Part shown: piece after piece, positions 55,690 through 64,000 of the stretch
Position numbering within the stretch: the stretch's first letter is position 1
Layout: every line of letters begins with the position of its first letter
Assembly: GCA_033239005.1 (NCBI GenBank)
Contig: BSQZ01000033.1
Coordinates: 6,903,001 to 6,967,000, forward strand
Length of the DNA: 64,000 nt
Source: Lamellibrachia satsuma
Lineage: Eukaryota > Annelida > Polychaeta > Sabellida > Siboglinidae
Direction: 5' to 3'
Program-made: the position numbers and the translations under genes
Notes under the pieces: generated by a model
The model's input: the letters and a program-made list of their open reading frames with translations, nothing else
Told to the model about the DNA's origin: nothing
Databases searched by the model: none

Positions 55690-58600
55690 ATATTCTTAAT
55701 TATTGGCGATTGAACATTGTTTTGGTGAGCGGTCAACCGGATCGGTCGCTACACGCCTACCAGGAATAAGCGCCGAGCCAGTTTTCGTCAGGTGCGTCTA
55801 TCAGTCTACCAGAATGTCGTCAATGTGCGTCCCAAGCGACCTATTGAACACTGCTAATAACTTCAGTGACATGTGACCACGTTTGGGTGTGTTCCAGTTT
55901 GCTGCATCAGTAACTCTATTATGTAAACATGTTGACTTTAGGGGCCAACATTATGAAGACGAACTTAACGGTACCACTCAAAACACTCCTTACTCTTCGA
56001 TCACTAAATATACGTGCAACTTCCAGAACGCACCGGGGAACTACTGTTGTAGTAAACCATTTTCGCCCAATTTCTTCCGAAATAACAACTGGAAGACGAT
56101 TAAGAACGAACATTGAACACATACACAAGGGGAGAATTAATCCAACAAATCTGGTTGACATATGTCGACAAACTTACACAAGGTATAATGTTATCTGCGT
56201 ACTACTAAATGCACGATCAATATGTAACAAAGCATTGACTGAGATTTTATGTTTTTAACAGAAACCTGGAGTAAACCGAATAAAACTGCTGTTGTCAACG
56301 AATTAACTCCACCAGGTTACATCTATATAGGATATAGGAGAATGTCGTTCAGCTAAGCGCGGAGGCGGCTTTGGAATACTATACAAGTCAGAATATAAAT
56401 TGCGAAAGAAAACAACTAAGCGATATGAGACCTTTGAATATGTGGACGTTAAATCAACACAAACATTGAGACCTATGCGTGTTGTCGTCATTTATCGTCC
56501 ACCAACAACATTCCCTATTTGGTGGCCATAGTAAATAACAGCTTCGAACAAAGAATATTTCCTAACACGCTGAGAACTGCAGTTGTGAAACAACTGCTGA
56601 AAAGTGACACGATAAATAAAGATCTGCTAAAAACTACAGACCAGTCTCCAACATAGCGTTCATCGGCAAAGTGTTAGAGAAAGTTGCAGTCCATTTGAAT
56701 GGAAAGAAGCAAACATCATACCATTATTTAAAAAGGGTTCGAGAAATAAGTCAGAGAATTACAGACCAGTGAGTTTAACGTCAGTGATTTGTAAATTATT
56801 AGAAAGGATAATTAAAGACCATATGGTGGACTTCCTCGTTAAGCATAAATTATTAAATTCATCTCAACATGGATTCCTTAAAGCGAGGTCATGCTTAACA
56901 AATATGTTATGTTTTTTGGAAGAAATCACTAAGTGTATAGACGTGGGATCGCCAGTAGATATTATCTACTTAGATTTTCAGAAAGCTTTTGATAAAGTGC
57001 CACATCAAAGATTACTACTTAAATTAAAAGCCCATGGTATCGGGGATAGCATAACTGACTGGATAGAACAATGGCTGACTGAGAGAAGACAACGAGTTGT
57101 AGTAGATGGAGAAGTTTCAAATTGGAAATCGGTTTTGAGTGGGGTACCTCAAGGATCAGTATTAGGACCTATATTATTCTTAATTTATATCAATGACTTG
57201 GACGACATTATACCAAGTAATGTACTGAAATTTGCGGATGACACAAAACTGTTTAGAAAGGTTAATACTAATGGTGATAAACAACATTTACAAAACGATC
57301 TAGACAGATTAGTGAAATGGTCTGAGAAGATGTTGTTCAATTTTGGGAAATGTAAATGCCTACATACAGGACATGGGAACTTGAATTTAAACTATAAAAG
57401 GGAGATACTGTTCTGGGTACTACTGTAAAAGAAAAGGACTTAGGAGTTACAATAAGCGCTGATATGAAAGTTTCAGGGCAGTGTGGTACTGCAGCTTCAA
57501 AGGGTAATCAAGTTCTTGGATTGATTAGAAGAAACATAACATACAAGGGAAAAAAGTTAATTATACCTCTTTATAAAGCAATAGTTAGACCTCATTTAGA
57601 ATACTGTATGCAAGCTTGGAGACTATATCGTAAGAAGGATATAGATACGCTTGAACGCATACAAAGGAGAGCAACTAAAATGATTCCAGAACTTAGAGAC
57701 CTTAGTTATGAAGAACGCCTGAAAGAATGTGGTTTAACAACTCTAGAGACAAGGAGGTTAAGAGGAGATCAGATTGGAGTTTGTAAGATATTGAATGGGT
57801 ATGAAAATATTGATAGAAATATGTTTTTCTCACTCAAGAAGGATAGCAGAACTAGAGGACATGAGGTAAAATTAGTAAAGGATCAATGTAGATGTGGACA
57901 TCAGAAAGTACTCGTTCTCACAGAGGACAATAAATGAATGGAACAAATTGTCTACAGATTGTGTAACTGCTAGCGGCGTAAATATGTTTAAAAACAAGGT
58001 TGACACATATCTCAGGAGGGCGGGTTATAAGTAGATGAACATTGTTGGACTCTCGATAAGCCAATGGCTTCCTTGTCCACTTGCCATCTGGGCCTTTGGC
58101 TTGGATGGCAAATCTTGTTAAACATCTGACGATGACACATCATGTGACAGCTGTGTGTGCTGCTTTTAATTATCATCTATAAAAAAACTATCATCAATAC
58201 GTCTCTATCTCACAACAGAAGCCACCAAAAGTGCTATAAACGCACTTGTGACCTCTCGCCTAGATTACAGTCTCAAGTCTGCTTGAGAATTGTAATTCGA
58301 TCTTGGTTAACCTTCCGGCATCACAGATACTTCGACTACAACGATTACAGAACAATGCTGCTAGACTAATTACGCGCACCAGTAGGCACGACCACATAAC
58401 ACCAGCCTTAAGGGGCTTACACTGGCTGCCGGTAGCAAGTCGAATACATTTCAAGGTGCTAGTGTTGGCGTACTGATGTGTCAATGGTTTGGCGTCGACT
58501 TACTTGGCCGAACCTTTACACATCCGAACTCCTGATGGGCGTCTACGCAAGGACTATGCGCCAACACTGCACCAATGCATCACTAAGAAGAGCATTGGTG

Positions 58601-58890
58601 AATCTGCATTTGGAACAACAGCGCCTCGACTTTGGAATTCATTGCCCGCAGACATTCATAATTCCAAGACGCTAACAATTTTTAGGAAGTCTTTAAAGAC
58701 TCACCTTTTTATTGGTCACTTCAAATATATGTAAATGAAAATAATATTATGTGATGGACTCTATGGATGGACTATTTGTGATGTGCATTAATTTTGCATT
58801 AGGATTCTCGCCAGATTTTAAGGTTTTTAAATTATTTTATTTATTTATTCTAAAGTAATTTTATTTATTTATTCGGCGTTTACACATGTG
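55690..58890 (+). mobile_element. L2/Rex1-like LINE split by a nested LINE
   Basis: The 5' part (55,920-56,690) carries endonuclease pieces ('VICVLLNARSICNKA', 'VVIYRPPTT') and an early RT piece ('NYRPVSNIAFIGKVLEK'). The 3' part (58,135-58,890) carries the RT C-terminus: 'RLQNNAARLITRTSRHDHIT', 'LRGLHWLPVASRIHFKVLV' and 'GESAFGTTAPRLWNSLPADI'. The central RT is missing and LINE A copy 2 occupies the gap. Multiple stops. Confidence 0.82.
56691..58128 (+). mobile_element. LINE family A, copy 2, 5' truncated and nested
   Basis: Starts in the RT at 'PFEWKEANIIPLFKKGS' and runs to the family A tail. The RT frame 56,769-57,428 has 'YLDFQKAFDKVPHQR', 'SGVPQGSVLGP' and FADD. One base is missing near 57,401 and one is extra near 57,893 compared with copy 1, and six bases are missing near 57,330. 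It lacks the five-base deletion of copy 1. Confidence 0.92.
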
Positions 58891-58899
58891 TGTTTATAG

Positions 58900-60180
58900 T
58901 TAAATAGTATTATATACCATGTAGAGCGCACTGATCCATATAGTGGGAAGTAGTGCTTTTAAAAATGCTGTATTATTATTATCTGCTGGATTTGTGTTCC
59001 GTCTGTAATCATTTTTAACAAATCTGGCAGCAGAGTGTTGTACTCTTTCAAAGCTTTTAATTTGTGAAGTGGTGTGAGGATTCCATATGGGTGACGAATA
59101 CTCGAGTTTTGGCCGGATTAGCATGTTGTAGGCTGTTTGCTTAACTTCGGGTTTACATTGGCCAAGAGTTCGTTTAATCATGCCTGAAACTTTCGAAGAT
59201 TTTGAAGTTATGTCAGTGACATGATTTGTCCAGGTTAATTTGGAATCCAATTTTACTCCGAGATATGAGTGGCTGGATACAGTGGATAATAGCTGGCCAA
59301 AAAGCGAGTACGTGTGTGGGCTGGGTTTAGTTTTGTTTGTTACTACAAGGTGGACACATTTAGATACATTAAATTCCATTTGTCAATTGTCTTACTATTT
59401 TTGGAGTTGGTTTAGGTCAGTTTGGATAATTTCGTGGTCGGTTTTGGAAGACATTTGACGATATATAATAGTATCATTTGCATAAAGGCTTATGGAAGAG
59501 TTGCTGTTCCCATCTATGTCATTTATGTAAAATAAGAAGAGGACAGGTCCTAGAACTGAACTCTGTTTGACACCAGATGTGACATCTGTTATATCCGACA
59601 GGGATCCGTTAACTGTGACTCTCTGTTTGCGGTTGGATAGAAAATATTTGATCCAATTTTTAATGTTTCCAGTGATTCCGTAGGAGGTCAATTTTGATAG
59701 AAGACGTAGATGAGGCACTTTGTTTAAGGCTTTGGCAAAGTCAAGCAGAATCATCAAGTCCTGGACTGTCTCAGTGAGTTGAGATTCACAAGATAGTCCC
59801 GACTGGATTCCGTGTTGGAAGTGGAGAATGATGTTATGCTTGAGCAGGTGTTTCCACATGTTGCTTAGGATGATATGCTCCATTATTTTACAGAGGATGC
59901 AGGTTAGTGATATGCGTCTGTAGTGAGCAGGGTCAGATTTGTGGCTCTTCTAGTGTATGGGAGTTACTAATGATTGTAGCCTGTCGTTAGGAAGTTTATG
60001 TTTTTAAGTGTTGTATGACTGTCTTTAAGGACTCTGGCTAGGAGTTTACCCGTGTTGTATGATTGTTAGAACTCTGGCTGGGAGTTCATCTGGGCATGTA
60101 GCTTTGTTCAGGTTTAGATTTTCTAGCTGCTTTATTACGCCATCTATGCCAATTTCGAGAAGGAGGATGTAGGGGTAAGC
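58900..60180 (-). mobile_element. LINE reverse transcriptase half, catalytic box altered
   Basis: Minus strand: 'EIGIDGVIKQLENLNLNKA' (near 60,130), then 59,883-59,395 with 'LLDFAKALNKVPHLRLL', 'SGVKQSSVLGPVLFLFYIND' and 'LYANDTIIY', then 59,379-58,900 with the thumb ('YLGVKLDSKLTWTNHV'). The FADD-type box is YAND, and the PQG loop is KQS, so the enzyme is dead. Start of RT resembles the LINE at 29.3 kb. Confidence 0.85.
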
Positions 60181-60194
60181 AGAGGGGGCTATTT

Positions 60195-61050
60195 GGGGGA
60201 TGGGGTGCAGTTACATCAATGTGTTAAACGCATACTCTCGTGTACATTTATTTCAATGTGTTACACGCGTACTCTCGTGTACAGTTACTTCAATGTGTTA
60301 CACACATACTCTCGTGTACAGTTACTTCAATGTGTTAAACGCATACTCTCGTGTACATTTATTTCAATGTGTTACACGCATACTCTCGTGTACAGTTACT
60401 TAAATTTTTTACACGCATACTCTCGTGCACACTTACTTCAATGTGTTAAACGCATACTCTCGTGTACATTTATTTCAATGTGTTACATGCTTACTCTCGT
60501 GTACAGTTACTTCAATGTGTTACACGCATACTCTCGTGTACAGTTACTTCAATGTGTTAAACGCATACTCTCGTGTACATTTATTTCAATGTGTTACACG
60601 CGTACTCTCGTGTACAGTTACTTCAATGTGTTACACGCATACTCTCGTGTACAATTACTTCAATGTGTTAAACGCATACTCTCATGTACATTTATTTTAA
60701 TATGTTACACGCGTACTCTCATGTACGGTTACTTCAGTGTGTTTCACGCGTACACTTGGTACATTTACTTCAATGTGTTACATGCATACTCTCGGTACAG
60801 CTACTTCAACGTGTTACACGCATACAGTCGGTACAGCTATTTCGTTGTGTTACACGGGTACACTCGTGTAGAGTTAGTTATATGTGCTACATGAGTACTC
60901 TCGTGCACAGCTACTTCAATGTTTTACATGCGTACTCTTATGTACTGTTATTTCAATGTGTTACACGCATACTCTCATGTATTTTCACTCCAGTATGTTA
61001 CACATGTACTCTCGTGTTCAGTTACTTCAATGTGTTACCATGTACTCTCG
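60195..61050 (+). repeat. 37-bp minisatellite, about 23 units
   Basis: Unit GTACAGTTACTTCAATGTGT followed by TACACGCGTACTCTCGT. As 37 is not a multiple of three, the frames cycle and give a 37-residue protein period, an artefact. Each unit holds the stem ACACG/CGTGT around CGTACTCT. Confidence 0.93.
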
Positions 61051-61059
61051 TACACAATT

Positions 61060-61200
61060 TCAGCTCCCATGGTTCCACACACAAGAACACAATACCAGGA
61101 TCAGTATATAGATCACCAAGGTATGTATTTATTCAGAATCTTGATAGAATACGCAAACAACTCCAGAATGAAAACATAAACATTGTTATCTGTGGTGACG
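61060..61200 (+). pseudogene. LINE endonuclease fragment
   Basis: The frame reads 'SVYRSPRYVFIQNLDRIRK' then 'NINIVICGDANI', matching the VYRxP and GDxN motifs of APE-type LINE endonucleases. It runs directly into the 24-bp array. Confidence 0.7.
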
Positions 61201-61771
61201 CAAACATCATTATCTGTGGTGACACAAACATCATTATCTGTGGTGATACAAACGTCATTATAGTTTGTGACACAAACATCGTTTTCTGTGGTGAAACAAA
61301 CATCATTATCTGTGATTACAAAAACAACATTATCGGTGGTGATACAAACATATTAATCTGTGGTGACACAAATATCATCATCTGTGGTCACACAAACATT
61401 ATTATATGTGGTGACACAAACATCGTTTTCTGTGGTGAAACAAACATCATTATCTGTGATTACAAAAACAACATTATCGGTGGTGATACAAACATCTTAA
61501 TCTGTGGTGACTCAAATATCATCATCTGTGGTGACACAAACATCATTATATGTGGTGACACAAACATCATTATCTGTGGTGATACAAACATCATTATCAG
61601 TTGTGACACAAACACCGTTTTCTGTGGGGACACTAACATCATTATCTGTGATCACATAAACAACATTATCGATGGTGATACAAACATCATTATCTGTGGT
61701 GACACAAATATCATTATTTGTGGTGACAAAAACATCATTATCTGGTGTGATACAAACATCATTATCTGTTG
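61180..61771 (+). repeat. 24-bp minisatellite derived from the endonuclease GDxN codons
   Basis: About 24 units of CATCATTATCTGTGGTGACA plus CAAA. In frame with the preceding endonuclease it encodes Asn-Ile-Ile-Ile-Cys-Gly-Asp-Thr over and over without a stop until 61,771. A larger internal duplication (about 170 bases) is visible around 61,270 and 61,430. Confidence 0.93.
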
Positions 61772-62480
61772 AGAATGAGCCAGGAGAAGACGGAAGTGAT
61801 GTGGTTGGGACATCAGAGAGATAACTTGAACATTAGTTTGGATGGTAAGGAGATCAACAAAGTGGGTGGCTTTGTGTATCTTGGAGGAATGGCTAATGAG
61901 GATGGGCATTCAGAGGTAGAAGAGCGATGTAGGATACAACAGGGAGCGAATACTTGGGGAAAGGTAGTGGGAGTCATGTTGGAAAAAACATTTTGAAAAG
62001 GCTGAAAAGGGAAGTCCTGAGAGCTTTTGTTACACCAGTATGCCTGTATCTGTATCTGTAGACAGTGGCTTTGACAGAACAACAAGAGCAGCTGCAAGTT
62101 CAGTTCTTGGAAAGTCAAATAACAAGAACAAAGAGGGTTGACGAAAGAAGGATGAACGACCTGAGGAAAGATGGGATGCAACAGGACAGCTGAACATGAA
62201 GATGGGTGAGAAGAACCGTAAGATGGGAATGCGGCACGGTAAGGATGGATGCAGACAAACTAGCAAAAGAGTGGAAGATAGAGATGAAAAAATATCAACA
62301 ATGCAAGAAAAGTGGAAGCGAACAGCTAAGATGGAAGGACAGCGTGAGGTGGAATACGAGAAGATCGGGGGAGGATAAAAGATGGGGGTGGGGGGCGACC
62401 ATTAGACAAGTATGGAAAGAAACAACAGAAAGAGTGGCTCGACAATATTTTACCTGGTCTTAACCCATGTACAGCAGGGA
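61772..62480 (+). mobile_element. LINE 3' fragment (RT thumb and C-terminus)
   Basis: 'MSQEKTEVMWLGHQRDNLNI' and 'GFVYLGGMANEDGHSEVEER' are typical of the post-palm region of a non-LTR RT, followed after a frameshift by 'LKREVLRAFVTPVCLYLY' and a basic C-terminal part (62,100-62,460). No palm motifs. Clade uncertain. Confidence 0.7.
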
Positions 62481-62743
62481 ACAAAGAGGAAAAGCACCGT
62501 TAGTTTGGTAAAGAAAAAGTTATGTTTAATAAATCCAAGAATATGATCAACATTTTCATAAACAGTGCATAAATTGCTTACGAGAAAAAACATTTTAATT
62601 CAAAATTTGCTAAATTGTAGCACCCCTCTACAGACATGGGGTTGTGTGACCATGATGCGCCATTTAGAAATCTGGTGCCTATGAAAGTAACATGATTCTC
62701 TCCAGAGCCTTTTTCTCATGACACACCTATCTCACTAACTGAC
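62481..62743. other. Intron-like sequence
   Basis: No coding signal. It lies 3' (minus sense) of the exon at 62,744. Confidence 0.4.
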
Positions 62744-62946
62744 CTATGTCACGTGTGACCAGCCTGCCGTCATTGCTGACCATGACGCTCCACAACTGGA
62801 TAGTGGAAAGGAAGGTGGCGGGCTCCATGCTGTTACAGTTCTCCTGGCCAGCGTTGAGCACATTGGCATTGAAGACCACCTGATCTATCAAATCCTTCAG
62901 ACACGGACTAGTCCACAAAAATTGGCAGCGTGCAGAGGCCTTCACC
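62744..62946 (-). CDS. Internal exon, Cys-containing extracellular-type segment
   Basis: 203 bases on minus with acceptor 'tttgtgtcagacag' and a consensus donor (ACATAG then GTCAGT). It encodes 'VKASARCQFLWTSPCLKDL', 'VVFNANVLNAGQENCNSM' and 'TIQLWSVMVSNDGRLVTRD'. It begins with the last base of a codon, which fits the two bases left by the exon at 63,429. It ends after one base of a codon. Three Cys and Asn-rich loops suggest a secreted or extracellular domain. Family not recognised. Confidence 0.65.
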
Positions 62947-63428
62947 CTGTCTGACACAAACACACAAGTTACATAGATCTGAAGGTCTGCGTCAATCAAA
63001 CAGTTCGCACACCCACACTTTGGTATTCTGTTGAGGAACATTACAAAATCAATATCTCACATGTATCTCTGTTTGAGCAATATGCATTTTACCAAATGGT
63101 TGTACTCATATAAATGACGTACTCTTCTTGACTACAGCATGCTCATAACAAAGAAATATCCTTTGACAAGGTACAGGGAAAGAATAAATAACAACATTTA
63201 ACAAATCAAGCTGGTTACCAAACCAAAAGCCATTACCACTCAGCGCTAATACTGATTTATTAGAATAACTGTAAAAGTTAGTTTATCAATCTAATGTGAC
63301 ATTCTCCCCTCCCCGTAATTCATCGTTACAGTTTTTGTAATGTATGTTCCACTCATAATCCAATGAATTTGTAGGAGGACCATCAATGGCCTGCTTCCAA
63401 GGCGATTATGTCTACTTATGACACCAAC

Positions 63429-63534
63429 CTGTACCAACACACAAAGTGTGGATAGGCAAGAGCGATCTGATTGAAGTGACCCTTGTTATTGTTCACTCTT
63501 GGTCCACCAAAATTGTTCCTGGTTGCCACAGCAC
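63429..63534 (-). CDS. Internal exon upstream of the one at 62,744
   Basis: 106 bases on minus with a strong acceptor (gaagtctttttacag) and donor (TACAG then GTTGG). It encodes 'AVATRNNFGGPRVNNNKG' and 'FNQIALAYPHFVCWYR', where the final Arg codon is completed by the first base of the next exon. The phase agreement across a 482-base intron is good support that these two are one gene. Confidence 0.62.
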
Positions 63535-63564
63535 CTGTAAAAAGACTTCAAGTAAAGGTATGTT

Positions 63565-63860
63565 TATATATAAACAGCACTGTATCCAGACCTTGTGATT
63601 GTTCAAAGTGCTTAACAGTTCACCCCCTGGCTGACCAGTTCATTCCAACACCTTCTGAACTTCTCTGGGAAGCATTCAGCAATGATACAATTACTGTGCG
63701 AAGATTATTCGTTCACATTTCCACACTCGTCTGTACCTGGGTACTCATTTATAGCTGAGTGAAGTGTGGTAATGTCGTGGAACAAAATTGACAAAGCTTT
63801 GGTATGGCAGCAATTGGATTTGAACACGGGTTCCCTCAGCCGAGTCTGGCGTTCTAACAT
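63565..63860 (+). mobile_element. SINE-type repeat copy
   Basis: Blocks shared with 13,985-14,300: 'cactgtatccagacctt', 'gttcattccaacacctt', 'gggaagcattcag', 'gcgaagattattc' and, near the end, 'ggatttgaacacgggt'. It sits immediately upstream (minus sense) of the exon at 63,534. Confidence 0.8.
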
Positions 63861-64000
63861 TGTGTGGTAGAAATATAATGAATAAATATTTTTTCATATT
63901 TCGAAGCATAGGCATAGAGATGAAGAGATGAAACAGTCAAATTTATGAACTTTCTAACTTCACGTGAGACAAATTCCCAGCAGATGTTTTTGACATAAAC

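Noticed and set aside
60193..61772. Long plus-strand frames of 233 and 362 residues
   Set aside because: They run through the 37-bp and 24-bp minisatellites. Only the short endonuclease-like part at 61,060-61,200 resembles protein.

Overview
This is a eukaryotic nuclear window, most likely from a marine lophotrochozoan invertebrate, with a mollusc as my best guess. The grounds are spliced exons with GT-AG borders, an intronless class A GPCR, tRNA-derived SINEs carrying the 'gtctttcgga' core, many Jockey/CR1/L2-type LINE remnants, and a very high load of microsatellites and minisatellites. There is no bacterial gene organisation, no rRNA and no convincing functional tRNA. The species call is inference.

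Layout. 0-12 kb: AT microsatellites; a decayed GPCR copy (2.03-2.68 kb); a LINE remnant (2.75-5.04 kb); a larger LINE, here called family A (6.1-9.2 kb); then an intact single-exon GPCR (10,055-11,035), the best-supported gene here. 12-16.4 kb: minisatellite, LINE fragment, SINE and two candidate plus-strand exons. 16.4-22.05 kb and 38.57-43.85 kb: two copies of the same composite element. Each has a long array of short hairpins (9-nt loop of the type RYGGTGTAA, with stems that differ but stay complementary), a Pro/Ser/Ala-rich coding remnant, a second hairpin array built from a 141-bp unit of four hairpins, and a dead tyrosine-recombinase domain. 25.6-35.1 kb: scattered minus-strand exons of an extracellular-looking protein, set among minisatellites that copy its own splice-site regions. 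29.3-31.1, 37.4-38.6, 46.8-49.6, 51.2-51.6 and 55.7-62.5 kb: LINE remnants of several families, some nested. 62.7-63.5 kb: two more minus-strand exons with matching phase.

The most unusual content is the pair of hairpin-array/tyrosine-recombinase elements. Both copies share a frameshift in the recombinase and have lost the catalytic His and Tyr, so a helper enzyme, or an origin as an already non-coding family, is implied. The hairpin arms covary across sub-families, which suggests that the folded form matters or that the arms are kept complementary by the copying mechanism. A second theme is that several minisatellites here were seeded from functional sequence: splice donors and acceptors, the interior of a SINE, and the GDxN motif of a LINE endonuclease.

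Only the GPCR reads as a clean intact gene. The minus-strand exons at 25-35 kb and 63 kb could belong to one long gene interrupted by transposons, but I cannot prove linkage. The exon at 28.3-28.9 kb carries an apparent frameshift and an in-frame stop.
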